64,000 nt of DNA from Thiobacillus sp. 65-1059 (GTDB lineage Bacteria; Pseudomonadota; Gammaproteobacteria; Burkholderiales; Thiobacillaceae), in assembly GCA_001897675.1 (NCBI GenBank), contig MKUE01000136.1:7535-71534 (forward strand). The letters are read 5' to 3'. The position numbers and the translations under genes are program-made. This document shows, piece by piece, positions 8,227-16,660 of the stretch; the stretch's first letter is position 1; each line of letters starts with the position of its first letter. The notes beneath the pieces were generated by a model. The model ran no database searches, was not told the DNA's origin, and saw only the letters and a list, made by a program, of their open reading frames with translations.

Positions 8227-8966
8227 AGGCCCCCTCCCGTCAGAGTGAGGCCGGCGATCGCGAAAGCGCCCAGCACGCCGGTATAGAGCAAAGTCGAGGC
8301 GCGCCCGATGTCGCCAAGGGACGCGGCGCGCCCGGCACCGAAGATGAAGCCCTGCAGCAGCCGCGTCGCGGCCCAGCCCCACACCAGCCAGATCGCCAGC
8401 ACGCCCAGCGCACCGCTCCAGTCGAGCACGTGCAGCAGGTTCAGCAGCGCGAAGAAGCCCGGGAAGGGGGGCGTGGCAACGGCAGCCAGCACCGTCAGCG
8501 CCAGCATCCCGGACAGGCGCGGCAGGTTGCCGATGAGCCCGCCCTGCAGCCCCGCATAGGCGGCGCCGAAGCGGCGCGCCAGCGGGTGCGCGAGCAGCGC
8601 CACCAGGGCGGCGGGCAGGCTGAACCAGAAGGCGAACGCATGCAGTTCCGCGCGGCCGGCGCCGCCGGCGGCCAGCGCCCAGCTCAGCGCGAGCGCCGAG
8701 GTGGCGAGGAAACCGGCCCACTGGCCCATGTCGCGCACGGTGAGCAGGCGCAGGGCGTAGAACCCGGCGGTCGCCAGCGCCCACGGCACGAAGGCCTGCG
8801 GAATGGCCTGCGGGGCAAGCTGCAGCAGCGCCACGCCGAGCTGCGGCCATGCGAGCAGCAGCGCGCAGCGCGCGACCGGCCCGCGCAGCCGCGCAAGGGC
8901 GCCGTTGAGCACGACGCTCAGCGGATACAGCGGCAGGAACAGCGCAACGATCAGCAGTGTCGCCAT
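8223..8966 (-). CDS. Small NuoL/M-like membrane subunit of the DAB operon
   Basis: A 247-residue, very hydrophobic protein with about seven predicted membrane segments. The central part (GGLIGNLPRLSGM...ATPPFPGF) resembles the C-terminal half of NuoM/NuoL/Mrp-type proton-translocating subunits, but the N-terminal antiporter half is absent. It sits between dabB (1-nt gap) and dabA (4-nt GTGA overlap), so it is part of the same transcript and perhaps of the same membrane complex. The well-studied DAB systems need only DabA and DabB; a third, truncated antiporter-like subunit here is unusual. Its function is unknown; an accessory proton-path or assembly role is inference. Confidence 0.7.
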   Translation of the reverse strand: MATLLIVALFLPLYPLSVVLNGALARLRGPVARCALLLAWPQLGVALLQLAPQAIPQAFVPWALATAGFYALRLLTVRDMGQWAGFLATSALALSWALAAGGAGRAELHAFAFWFSLPAALVALLAHPLARRFGAAYAGLQGGLIGNLPRLSGMLALTVLAAVATPPFPGFFALLNLLHVLDWSGALGVLAIWLVWGWAATRLLQGFIFGAGRAASLGDIGRASTLLYTGVLGAFAIAGLTLTGGGL

Positions 8967-8967
8967 G

Positions 8968-10647
8968 TCACACCCACCGCAGCCAGACGTTGAGACGCCG
9001 CGACAGCCCGAGCACGGCCTGGGTCAGCCAGGTGTAGATATCGGCGACGTAGAACTCGCGCGACAGCAGCGAATACAGCGCCAGCCGCAGCGGCGAGGCC
9101 TCGCCGCTGCGCGCGCCGCCGTTGGCGGTGGCGTAGTAGGTGGCGAGCCAGCCGCCGACGACTGCGACCGTGAGGATGGCCGCGAGTACCTCGAAGGTTC
9201 CGAGCGGAATGCTGGCTGCCGCGTAGAGGCGGTCGCTGAACGCGCGGTCCGGATAGAGGAAGACGTCGAACGCGTGGCCGATCCAGGTATAGCCGGCGAC
9301 CACGATGACCAGCGACAGGATGATCATCGCCATCAGCCGCCACGGGCTGCCGGCGCGCAGGCGGTAGGTCACGAACAGCAGCTGCGCGCCGGTGACCCAG
9401 CCGAAGAACAGCAGGATGATCGCGCCCTGGCGCCCGACGAAGTCGTCGTCGACCAGCCAGTGCGACAGACCGAGGATGAAGAAGGGCACCACCACGGTGA
9501 GCGCCGCGGCGACGACCCACGGCAGGCGGTAGGCGACCGGCTTGCGCTCGACCACGAAGGTGTAGACGTCGTCGTGCGGCACGCCGTCGTGCTTGCGCGC
9601 GTTGCCGATGACGCTGCCGGCGCCGAGGAACAGCGTGCCCTTGAACAGGCCGTGCGCGATCAGATGGTAGATCGCCAGCGAGAACGCGCCGACGCCGGCT
9701 TCGACGAACATGAAGCCCATCTGGCCCATGGTCGAATAGCCGAGCGACTTCTTGATGTCGTTCTGCATCAGCATCAGCACCGAGCCGAGGATCGCCGTGA
9801 CGAGACCGACCACGAACACCAGGTGCAGCACTTCGCCGGCGTGCACGAACACCGGGGCGAAGCGGTTGAGGATGAAGCCGCCGGCGTTGACGATGCCGGC
9901 GTGCATCAGCGCCGACACCGGCGTCGGCCCTTCCATGGTGTAGGGCAGCCAGGTGTGCAGGGGAAACTGCGCCGAGCGCGCAAACGCGGCGAGCGCGACG
10001 AGCAGCGCCACCACCGTTGTCAGCGGCACGCCGAGCACCGCGTGCGCGCCGGGGTCGGCGGCGATCCGCTCGAACAGCGCCGGCAGCGAGATCGTGCCGT
10101 AGGCCTGGTAGAGCAGGACCGCGGCGAGGATCAGCGGCAGGTCGCCGAGGCGATAGGTGAAGAACGACCAGAAGGCATAGCGCTGGGCGGCGGGCCGCGC
10201 CGTGTCATGGCCGAGCAGGAAGTAGAGCAGCACCCCGATCAGGTGCCACGCCACCAGCAGCGTGACGAGATCCCCGGCAGCCACCATCAGCAGGATCGCC
10301 GCGGCCATCAGGTCGAGCAGGATGTAGAAGCGCGCGTAGCCCGGCTCCTCGGCCATGTAGCGCACGGCGTAGACATGCACCACCAGGCTGATGCCGGCGA
10401 CCATCAGCGCCATCAGGCTGGCCAGCGGATCGAGGGTGAGGCTGCCCCAGCCGCTACCAAGCGACAGCCAGTGCGGCTGCCCTTCGACCAGATAGAAGGC
10501 GAGCGAGGCGGCGGCGAACAACAAGGTGAGCGCGGCGAAACCGACGCTCAGGCGCGCGATGTGGCGCCGCGGCCGATCGGCAAGCAGCGCGATCGACAGC
10601 GCCGACAGCAGGGGCATGGCCGGAAGCAGAATCGCCAGTTTGTCCAC
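8968..10647 (-). CDS. dabB: DabB, membrane proton-conducting subunit of the DAB pump
   Basis: A 559-residue polytopic membrane protein of the NuoL/MrpA proton-antiporter family. Characteristic antiporter-domain stretches are present, such as LLVAWHLIGVLLYFLLG, PLHTWLPYTMEGPTPVSALM and MQNDIKKSLGYSTMGQ. DabB family members are about this size and couple the proton or cation gradient to carbon uptake by DabA. It is the first gene of a four-gene minus-strand operon (dabB, small membrane subunit, dabA, CPII-like). The 457-bp region upstream carries palindromes at 10739-10766 that may be regulatory. Confidence 0.92.
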   Translation of the reverse strand: MDKLAILLPAMPLLSALSIALLADRPRRHIARLSVGFAALTLLFAAASLAFYLVEGQPHWLSLGSGWGSLTLDPLASLMALMVAGISLVVHVYAVRYMAEEPGYARFYILLDLMAAAILLMVAAGDLVTLLVAWHLIGVLLYFLLGHDTARPAAQRYAFWSFFTYRLGDLPLILAAVLLYQAYGTISLPALFERIAADPGAHAVLGVPLTTVVALLVALAAFARSAQFPLHTWLPYTMEGPTPVSALMHAGIVNAGGFILNRFAPVFVHAGEVLHLVFVVGLVTAILGSVLMLMQNDIKKSLGYSTMGQMGFMFVEAGVGAFSLAIYHLIAHGLFKGTLFLGAGSVIGNARKHDGVPHDDVYTFVVERKPVAYRLPWVVAAALTVVVPFFILGLSHWLVDDDFVGRQGAIILLFFGWVTGAQLLFVTYRLRAGSPWRLMAMIILSLVIVVAGYTWIGHAFDVFLYPDRAFSDRLYAAASIPLGTFEVLAAILTVAVVGGWLATYYATANGGARSGEASPLRLALYSLLSREFYVADIYTWLTQAVLGLSRRLNVWLRWV

Positions 10648-11104
10648 CGCGTCAGCGCCTCCCGTTCAAGAATCGTCTACACATGGCGTCTGCGACGCCG
10701 CCGGCGCACGTTTGCATGCGCGCGCCCCACAGCAAAACCATAAACTTTATGTGGGGATTTTCCCCATTTCGGCTGAGCTGGATTTATCCCGCTTCCACGC
10801 ACATGAAAGCCAAATTGACGCCATGCAGCAGGCCGAATGATGACTCTGCGTAGAATCGTAGAGCGGTCAATCCATACATAACAATCTTGTTTTTTTATAG
10901 GAACCATTAATTTAAGTGTATGGAACGAGCCGAGCGAGCGCCCGGCCGCGCCGCACGCCCAGCGCTGTAAAGACGTTGCCGCGCCGCACCGGCCGAGGCT
11001 AGAATCGCAGCGTCGGGGCGCCAGCCCCCGGCGTCTGAGCTCCGCTCGCAAGACGGTGTCCCGTCCAAGTCTGGTTCTATCCACTCACGCTTGGAGCATC
11101 ATTC
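10648..11104. promoter_or_regulatory. Divergent dabB/chrA intergenic region with two adjacent palindromes
   Basis: This 457-bp non-coding stretch is AT-rich in its middle. CATAAACTTTATG (10739-10751, 6-bp arms) directly abuts TGGGGATTTTCCCCA (10752-10766, 6-bp arms). The pair lies about 90-120 bp upstream of the dabB start, where an activator or repressor site could be. A TAGAATCG motif occurs twice (near 10851 and 11000). No convincing gene was seen on either strand. Confidence 0.4.
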
Positions 11105-12442
11105 TTGGACACCGCACAAACCTCCCGCCCCGCGTCCGTCACCCTGGGCGACACCTTCCCCTACTGGCTCAAGCTCGGCTTCATCAGCTTCGGCGGCCCG
11201 GCCGGGCAGATCGCGATGATGCACCAGGAGCTGGTGGAAAAACGCCGCTGGATTTCCGAACACCGCTACCTGCACGCGCTCAACTACTGCATGCTGCTGC
11301 CGGGCCCCGAGGCGACCCAGCTGGCGATCTACATCAGCTGGCTGATGCACGGCGTGCGCGGCGGCGTGATCGCGGGTGTGCTGTTTTTCCTGCCCGGCTT
11401 CCTGCTGCTGGCGGGGCTGGCGGGACTGTATCTGGCGTGGGGCGACGTGCCGCTGGTGCAGGGCATCTTCTACGGCATCCGGCCGGCGGTGGTGGCGGTG
11501 GTGCTGTTCGCCGCCTGGCGCATCGGTTCGCGCGCGCTTAAGAACGAGGTGCTGTGGGGGATGGCGGCGCTCGCCTTCATCGGCATCTTCGTGTTCGACG
11601 TCGGCTTTCCGTGGATCGTGCTCGCGGCGGCGATCGTCGGTGCGCTGGGCGGCAAGTTCATGCCGCACAAATTCAAGGCGGGCGGCGGACACGGCGGCGG
11701 CCACCGGCAGCACGGCCCGGCGCTGATCGACGACGACACCCCGCCGCCGGCCCACGCGAAGTTCTCCTGGGGCAAGCTCGCCGCGACCAGCGGCGTGTTC
11801 GTGCTGATCTGGCTGGGCGCGATGGCGGCGCTCCACGGCGCGCCCGATCTCTACCGCATGGGCGACTTCTTCACCCGTGCCGCCTTCCTCACCATCGGCG
11901 GCGCCTATGCCGTGCTGCCCTACGTCTACCAGGGCGCGGTGGAGCATTTCGGCTGGCTCACCGGCGCGCAGATGATGGACGGCCTGGCGCTCGGCGAAAC
12001 CACGCCGGGGCCGCTGATCATGATCGTCACCTGGGTCGGCTATCTCGGCGGCGTCGCCAAGGAAGTGCTCGCGAACCCGCTGGCCGCCGGTTTTGCCGGC
12101 GCCGCGGTGGCGACTTTCTTCACTTTCCTGCCCTCGTTCTTTTTCATCCTGGCGGGGGCGCCGCTGATCGAGGCCACGCGCGGCGAACTCCGCTTCACCG
12201 CGCCGCTGACCGGCATCACCGCCGCGGTGGTCGGCGTCATCCTCAATCTGGCGGTATTCTTCGCCTGGCACACCTTCTGGCCGCAGGGCACGGCGGCGGC
12301 GCCGTTCGCCGGCGGCTTCGAAGGCTTCCCCGTCGTCGTCGCGATTGCCGCCTTCGTCGCCCTGTGGAAATACCAGGCCGACATCATGCAGGTCATCGGC
12401 GTATGCGCCCTGCTGGGGCTGGCTTATTCATTGTTTTTGTGA
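11105..12442 (+). CDS. chrA: Chromate efflux transporter ChrA
   Basis: ChrA exports chromate from the cytoplasm. The 445-residue protein has the duplicated two-domain architecture of the CHR family. The first half contains WLKLGFISFGGPAGQIAMM and LLPGPEATQLAIYI; the second repeats the pattern with RAAFLTIGGAYAVLPYV and GLALGETTPGPLIMIVTW. A His-rich linker (GGGHGGGHRQHG, about residue 198) separates the halves. The start is TTG at 11105, with GGAG about 9 nt upstream; no nearby in-frame ATG gives the full N-terminus. It heads a three-gene chromate operon. Confidence 0.93.
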   Translation: MDTAQTSRPASVTLGDTFPYWLKLGFISFGGPAGQIAMMHQELVEKRRWISEHRYLHALNYCMLLPGPEATQLAIYISWLMHGVRGGVIAGVLFFLPGFLLLAGLAGLYLAWGDVPLVQGIFYGIRPAVVAVVLFAAWRIGSRALKNEVLWGMAALAFIGIFVFDVGFPWIVLAAAIVGALGGKFMPHKFKAGGGHGGGHRQHGPALIDDDTPPPAHAKFSWGKLAATSGVFVLIWLGAMAALHGAPDLYRMGDFFTRAAFLTIGGAYAVLPYVYQGAVEHFGWLTGAQMMDGLALGETTPGPLIMIVTWVGYLGGVAKEVLANPLAAGFAGAAVATFFTFLPSFFFILAGAPLIEATRGELRFTAPLTGITAAVVGVILNLAVFFAWHTFWPQGTAAAPFAGGFEGFPVVVAIAAFVALWKYQADIMQVIGVCALLGLAYSLFL

Positions 12443-12449
12443 GGACAGC

Positions 12450-12824
12450 ATGGAGATCAAGATCCAACCACCGAAGCGTTGCGGCTGTTCCAGTCCCACC
12501 GAGAAATGCGAGGAACTGGCGCGCACCATCAAGCCCGCCAGGCTGAACCCCGACGCCACCCTGGTGTTCGACGTGCGGCGCGAAGCCGACTACGCGGCGT
12601 CGAACGAGACCATTCCCGGCGCGCTGTGGAAGAACCCGGACAAGATCGACGCCTGGATCGGCGCCGTCCCGCGCACGCTCGACGTGGTGGTCTACTGCGT
12701 GCGCGGCGGCGCGGTATCGAACAGCGTGGTCGACCGCCTGCAGGCGGCAGGCGTCAAGGCACGCTTCATCGAGGGCGGCTTCGAGGCCTGGAAGGCGGCA
12801 GGCGGCAAGGTCGCCGCCAAATGA
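12450..12824 (+). CDS. Single-domain rhodanese-like sulfurtransferase in chromate operon
   Basis: A 124-residue protein with one rhodanese fold. The active-site loop VVYCVRGGAVS holds the catalytic cysteine, and FDVRREADY and FIEGGFEAWKAAGG are typical flanking motifs. An N-terminal CGCSS cluster is an extra feature that might bind metal. The ATG is 7 nt after the chrA stop, and its own stop overlaps the chrB start. Rhodanese domains beside ChrB are known in chromate loci; whether this one acts in chromate sensing or thiol redox repair is inference. Confidence 0.85.
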   Translation: MEIKIQPPKRCGCSSPTEKCEELARTIKPARLNPDATLVFDVRREADYAASNETIPGALWKNPDKIDAWIGAVPRTLDVVVYCVRGGAVSNSVVDRLQAAGVKARFIEGGFEAWKAAGGKVAAK

Positions 12825-13267
12825 AATGGGTCACCCGCGAACGGCCGAAGATCGACCGCATCGCCTGCCCCTGGCTGATTGCGCGCTTCATCGATCCGGC
12901 CGCCGAGTTTCTCTACGTGCCCGCCGCCGAAGTGCTGAAAGTCGCGCAAGAAACCGGCGCGACCCCCTACGACATCCCCGGCGCTGAATACGGCCATGTC
13001 GGCGAGCTGTGCAGTTTCGACGCCTTTTTGCGCCTGCACGATCTGCGCGACCCGGCCTTGCAGCAACTCGCCGTCATCGTGCGTGGCGCCGACACCGCGC
13101 GGCTCGATCTGGCGCCGCAATGCGCCGGGCTGCTGGCGCAGTCGCTGGGCTTGTCGGCGCTGTTCGCGGACGACCACGCCATGTTGCAGCACGGCATGCT
13201 GATGTACGACGCCTACTACGCCTGGCTGCGGCAGGCGCAGGGCGAATCGCATCCCGCGGAGAGATAA
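12821..13267 (+). CDS. chrB: Chromate resistance protein ChrB, C-terminal-domain type
   Basis: The 148-residue protein matches the ChrB C-terminal domain: it opens with WVTRERPKIDRIACPWLIARFIDP and has conserved EYGHVGELCSFD and MYDAYYAWLR segments. Full-length ChrB also has an N-terminal winged-helix part, which is missing here, so a role as the chromate-responsive repressor is less certain. The ATG overlaps the rhodanese stop by 4 nt (ATGA), showing coupling with rhodanese and chrA. Confidence 0.85.
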   Translation: MKWVTRERPKIDRIACPWLIARFIDPAAEFLYVPAAEVLKVAQETGATPYDIPGAEYGHVGELCSFDAFLRLHDLRDPALQQLAVIVRGADTARLDLAPQCAGLLAQSLGLSALFADDHAMLQHGMLMYDAYYAWLRQAQGESHPAER

Positions 13268-13307
13268 GCCCGCAGCGCACCGGCGCATTCCCGCCGCCCC
13301 CCTGGCG

Positions 13308-13508
13308 ATGCGCCGCCTGCGCATCCTCGCCATCGCCTTCCCGGTCTTCGCGATCATCGGCATCGGCTGGCGGTACGCCCGCGTCGGGCGCCCCGTCGCC
13401 GGTGCCACCAACCAGATCAACGCAGGATCGCAGCCCGCATGGCTGGCATTCCAGGCCGGCACGCCCAAGGGCATGGCTTGCCGCCCCGCCAGGCTGCCCG
13501 CCGGCTAG
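13308..13508 (+). CDS. Possible small membrane-anchored protein
   Basis: A 66-codon frame downstream of chrB, starting MRRLRILAIAFPVFAIIGIGW, a plausible N-terminal membrane anchor, followed by a polar tail. No family is recognised and no strong ribosome-binding site is seen. It is same-strand and 40 nt from chrB, so it could be cotranscribed. It may equally be a chance frame in GC-rich DNA. Confidence 0.25.
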   Translation: MRRLRILAIAFPVFAIIGIGWRYARVGRPVAGATNQINAGSQPAWLAFQAGTPKGMACRPARLPAG

Positions 13509-13655
13509 TCCGTTATTTTCCGCGGTCACCCGACCTTCTTGCAGATTTAATACAAAAAAGTTCTTTTATCTTCGATTGACAAGGCTGGGCGCAGCGGGCC
13601 ATACGGGGATGCGCTTCCGCCAAAAGGCGCATGGCGTCTTGCAAAAACGAAGTTG

Positions 13656-13684
13656 TTGACTAATTTACTTGGTTATTTTATCGT
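13656..13684 (+). promoter_or_regulatory. Putative sigma70 promoter of the TusE/DsrC-like gene
   Basis: TTGACT at 13656-13661 is followed, after exactly 17 nt, by TATCGT at 13679-13684. This lies in an AT-rich stretch about 40 nt before the ATG at 13726. The rest of the 13509-13725 gap shows nothing else recognised. Confidence 0.5.
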
Positions 13685-13725
13685 TGCGCCCATCCCTCGT
13701 TATTTTTCATCGCAAGGACTGCACT

Positions 13726-14058
13726 ATGGAACGCGAAATCAACGGAAAAATCGTCGAAACCGACCCCGAAGGCTATCTGGTCAACCTGGACGACTGGTCC
13801 GAGGAGCTGGCGGTCGAGCTGGCCAAGGAAGACAAGCTGGAACTTCAGGAAAACCACTGGAAGGTGATCCACTACATGCGCGACCAGTTCGCGCAGAACG
13901 GCACCGCGCCCAACCTGCGCTTCCTGCAGAAGGGCCTGAAGGAAGAATTCGGCGACGAATGGGGCGACAAGAAATTCCTGTTCGACCTGTTCCCCTTCGG
14001 CCCCGCCAAGCAGGCCGGCCGCTACGCCGGCACCCCGAAGCCGACCGGCTGCGTCTGA
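13726..14058 (+). CDS. tusE: DsrC/TusE-family sulfur carrier protein with a single C-terminal Cys
   Basis: A 110-residue DsrC/TusE-family protein (MEREINGKIVETDPEGYLVNLDDWSEE..., ending PKPTGCV). These proteins carry persulfide sulfur on a flexible C-terminal arm for sulfur oxidation or tRNA thiolation. The penultimate CysA is present. The position 11 residues upstream, CysB in true DsrC (KQAC), is glycine here (KQAGRYAG), so it cannot form the intramolecular trisulfide of dissimilatory DsrC and falls with TusE-like members. It is monocistronic, with its own promoter and a strong terminator, and no dsr or tusBCD genes are nearby. The exact sulfur partner is unknown. Confidence 0.88.
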   Translation: MEREINGKIVETDPEGYLVNLDDWSEELAVELAKEDKLELQENHWKVIHYMRDQFAQNGTAPNLRFLQKGLKEEFGDEWGDKKFLFDLFPFGPAKQAGRYAGTPKPTGCV

Positions 14059-14074
14059 CAACCCCGCGCTTCGC

Positions 14075-14103
14075 AAAAAAGCCCCGCCCAGCGGGGCTTT
14101 TTT
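14075..14103. terminator. Bidirectional rho-independent terminator
   Basis: AAAAAA GCCCCGC CCA GCGGGGC TTTTTT: a 7-bp GC stem with a 3-nt loop, flanked by A and T tracts. It can end transcription of the sulfur carrier gene from the left and of the convergent cupin gene from the right. Confidence 0.92.
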
Positions 14104-14549
14104 CATTGCGGCGCGCCCGCGATTGCGTCGACCGGCGATTCGAAGGCGATGAACAGCACGCACGGCCCGCTGCCGCCGCAAACGGCGTGGTGGGGCAGTT
14201 TGGCCGGGCCGTAGGCGTACATGCCCGGCGTCAGCGTCACGCTCGGATGGCCATCGTAGGTCACCGCGAGCTCGCCGGCCACCAGCACCATGCGCTCGGC
14301 CGAAGTATGCCAGTGGCGCGGAATCACCGCGCCGGCCTGCACCCTGAAGAAAACGTCGGCATTGCTCTTGGCGGGGTCGCCATGCAGCACCGCGATCGCG
14401 CAGCCCCTGGGCATGAAATCCGGGCAGCCGCCCCACTTGAGCGCGGCGTTATCGGCCGTGCGCGCCAGCGGCGGCTCGGCGGCCAGGGCCGGGGCGGCGG
14501 CAAGCCCCGCCAGAATGACGGCGCACAATACGTTTCGGGACGTGGACAT
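14103..14549 (-). CDS. Exported cupin-domain protein
   Basis: A 148-residue protein with a clear signal peptide (MSTSRNVLCAVILAGLAAAPALAA, cleavage near residue 23) and a single cupin beta-barrel. The metal-binding motif is seen in IPRHWHTSAERMVLVAGEL (HxH...E) and later in KLPHHAV. The substrate is unknown; small periplasmic cupins can be dioxygenases or sensors. It converges on the sulfur carrier gene, sharing its terminator. Confidence 0.8.
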   Translation of the reverse strand: MSTSRNVLCAVILAGLAAAPALAAEPPLARTADNAALKWGGCPDFMPRGCAIAVLHGDPAKSNADVFFRVQAGAVIPRHWHTSAERMVLVAGELAVTYDGHPSVTLTPGMYAYGPAKLPHHAVCGGSGPCVLFIAFESPVDAIAGAPQ

Positions 14550-14599
14550 GGGCCTCTCCTGTTGCAGGAATCAAGTTCCCACCATAGACAAGCCAGCGT

Positions 14600-14944
14600 T
14601 CAGTGTGCGCGGAACATGAAATAGACCGCCCCCACCAGGCACAGCGAGGCCCACAGAAAATCCCACTTCAGCTCGGCCTTCATGTAGAGCACGGCGAACG
14701 GGATGAACACCGACAGGGCGATGACTTCCTGCATGATCTTCAACTGCGGCAGGCTCATCACGGTGAAACCGATGCGGTTGGCCGGCACCTGCAGCAGGTA
14801 CTCGAACAGGGCGATGCCCCAGCTGGCAAAAGCGGCGATCACCCAGGGCTGGTTGTTCATGTCCTTCAGGTGGGCATACCAGGCGAACGTCATGAAAACG
14901 TTGGAAAACGTGAGCAGGATCAGGGTTTGCAGGGAAGCGGGCAT
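14600..14944 (-). CDS. DUF486 family small membrane protein
   Basis: A 114-residue protein with four predicted membrane helices, conserved across proteobacteria as DUF486 (TLILLTFSNVFMTFAWYAHL; NRIGFTVMSLPQLKIMQEVI). It looks like a half-size drug/metabolite-transporter fold, but the function is unknown. The start at 14944 is chosen because it precedes the conserved first helix; the upstream frame extends into the divergent purE promoter region. Confidence 0.85.
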   Translation of the reverse strand: MPASLQTLILLTFSNVFMTFAWYAHLKDMNNQPWVIAAFASWGIALFEYLLQVPANRIGFTVMSLPQLKIMQEVIALSVFIPFAVLYMKAELKWDFLWASLCLVGAVYFMFRAH

Positions 14945-15039
14945 GGTCGTCGTCCGGAATCGCAGGCGTGTCATTGTAGGGATTCTGCCGCCTGGCAGGC
15001 TGCTAAAATGCCGCCTTTCGCATTGCAAGGGACAGCACG

Positions 15040-15534
15040 ATGAGCACACCTCAGGTGGGGGTGGTGATGGGGTCTTCCAGCGACTGGGAGGTGATGAAGC
15101 ACGCGGCGGGGCTGCTGAAGCAGCTGGGCGTCCATTTCGAGGCCAGGGTGGTGTCCGCCCACCGCACCCCCGATCTGCTGTACGAATATGCCGCCACCGC
15201 CGAGTCGCGCGGACTCCAGGCGATCATCGCGGGCGCCGGCGGCGCGGCGCATCTGCCGGGCATGCTGGCGGCGAAGACCATCGTGCCGGTGCTGGGCGTG
15301 CCGGTGCCGTCGAAATACCTCAAAGGCATGGATTCGCTGCTGTCGATCGTGCAAATGCCCAAGGGCATTCCGGTCGCCACCTTCGCCATCGGCGAGGCGG
15401 GCGCCGCCAACGCGGCGCTGTTTGCCGCAGCGCTGATCGCCCGTCACGACGACGGGCTGGCGGCGCGGCTCAACGACTTCCGCAAAAACCAGTTCGACAG
15501 CGTGATGGCGATGGAACTGCCCGATGTCGACTAG
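15040..15534 (+). CDS. purE: N5-carboxyaminoimidazole ribonucleotide mutase PurE
   Basis: PurE converts N5-CAIR to CAIR in de novo purine synthesis. The 164-residue protein has the class I signature: [14 protein letters not shown] at the N-terminus, [15 protein letters not shown] with the catalytic His, and [12 protein letters not shown]. It overlaps purK by 11 nt, so the two consecutive steps are cotranslated. Confidence 0.97.
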   Translation: MSTPQVGVVMGSSSDWEVMKHAAGLLKQLGVHFEARVVSAHRTPDLLYEYAATAESRGLQAIIAGAGGAAHLPGMLAAKTIVPVLGVPVPSKYLKGMDSLLSIVQMPKGIPVATFAIGEAGAANAALFAAALIARHDDGLAARLNDFRKNQFDSVMAMELPDVD

Positions 15535-16660
15535 GCCGCTTCCCATCCTGCCCGGCGCGACCCTGGGCATCCTCGGCGGCGGCCAGCTCGGCCGCATGTT
15601 CACCATCGCCGCGCGCACCATGGGTTACCGGGTCATGGTGCTCGACCCCGATGGCGCCAGCCCCGCCGGGCAGATGGCCGATGTGCACCTGCAAGCGGAT
15701 TACGCCGACCACGCCGCGCTGCAGCAGCTCGGCGCCGCCTGCGCCGCCGTGACCACCGAATTCGAGAACGTCCCGGCGGCAAGCCTGATCGAGCTGGCCA
15801 GCCATTGCCGGGTGTCGCCGGGCGCCGCCGCGGTGGCCATCGTGCAGGACCGCAGCCACGAAAAATCCTGGCTCGCCGACAACGGCTTCGCCACCGCGCC
15901 GTTCGCGCTGGCCTACAGCGAAGGCGACCTCGACGCCGCGCTGGCGGACACCGGCACGCCGGCGCTGCTGAAAGTGTCGCGCTTCGGCTACGACGGCAAG
16001 GGTCAGGCGCGGGTCGGCACGCTCGGGGAGGCCCGCGCGGCGTTCCGCGAATTCGGCGGCCAGCCCTGCGTGCTGGAAGGCTTCGTCGAACTGGAGCGCG
16101 AGGTGTCGGTGGTGCTGGCGCGCGACGATGCCGGCGAGTGCGCGCTGTTTCCGGTCGCCGAAAACCGCCACGACAACGGCATTCTCGACCTCTCCATCGT
16201 TCCCGCCCGCGTGCCCGACAGCCTCGCCGCGCAGGCGCGCGACACGGCGCGCGCGGTGGCCGAGCGGCTCGGCTACGTCGGCGTGATGGCGGTCGAATTC
16301 TTCGTCGCCGGCGGCCGCCTGATGGTCAACGAAATCGCCCCGCGCCCGCACAACTCCGGCCACTACACGCTCGACGCCTGCGTCACCGACCAGTTCGAGC
16401 AGCAGGTGCGCGCGCTGTGCGGCCTGCCGCTGGGCGACCCGCGCCTGCTGTCGCCGGTGGTGATGGTCAACCTGCTCGGCGACCGCTGGCGCAACGGCGG
16501 CCCGCACTGGGGCACGCTGCTGGCGCACCCCGCCGTCAAGCTGCACCTGTACGGCAAGCAGGCCGCGCGTCCCGGCCGCAAGATGGGGCATTTCAACGTG
16601 CTGGATGCCGATCCGGCCGCCGCGCTGCAACTGGCCGAGCGGCTGCGCGATGCGTTATAG
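15524..16660 (+). CDS. purK: N5-carboxyaminoimidazole ribonucleotide synthase PurK
   Basis: PurK makes N5-CAIR from AIR, ATP and bicarbonate, feeding PurE. The 378-residue ATP-grasp protein has the expected [12 protein letters not shown] start, the ATP-grasp centre ([17 protein letters not shown]) and the metal-binding [18 protein letters not shown] motif. Its start lies inside the last codons of purE, and its own 3' end overlaps the DUF192 gene by 11 nt, so all three form one operon. Confidence 0.97.
   Translation: MSTRPLPILPGATLGILGGGQLGRMFTIAARTMGYRVMVLDPDGASPAGQMADVHLQADYADHAALQQLGAACAAVTTEFENVPAASLIELASHCRVSPGAAAVAIVQDRSHEKSWLADNGFATAPFALAYSEGDLDAALADTGTPALLKVSRFGYDGKGQARVGTLGEARAAFREFGGQPCVLEGFVELEREVSVVLARDDAGECALFPVAENRHDNGILDLSIVPARVPDSLAAQARDTARAVAERLGYVGVMAVEFFVAGGRLMVNEIAPRPHNSGHYTLDACVTDQFEQQVRALCGLPLGDPRLLSPVVMVNLLGDRWRNGGPHWGTLLAHPAVKLHLYGKQAARPGRKMGHFNVLDADPAAALQLAERLRDAL

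Noticed and set aside
5137..8286. Very long open frame on the plus strand opposite dabA
   Set aside because: Antisense to a well-conserved gene; the translation is Arg/Ala/Val-rich without domains, as usual for GC-rich shadow frames.
10677..11084. Possible 135-codon minus-strand gene upstream of dabB
   Set aside because: Arg-rich composition, no domain, no ribosome site, and it covers the likely promoter region with palindromes.
12479..13267. 262-codon frame joining rhodanese and chrB regions
   Set aside because: Only its last part, from 12821, is the chrB frame; upstream it is the shifted rhodanese sequence.
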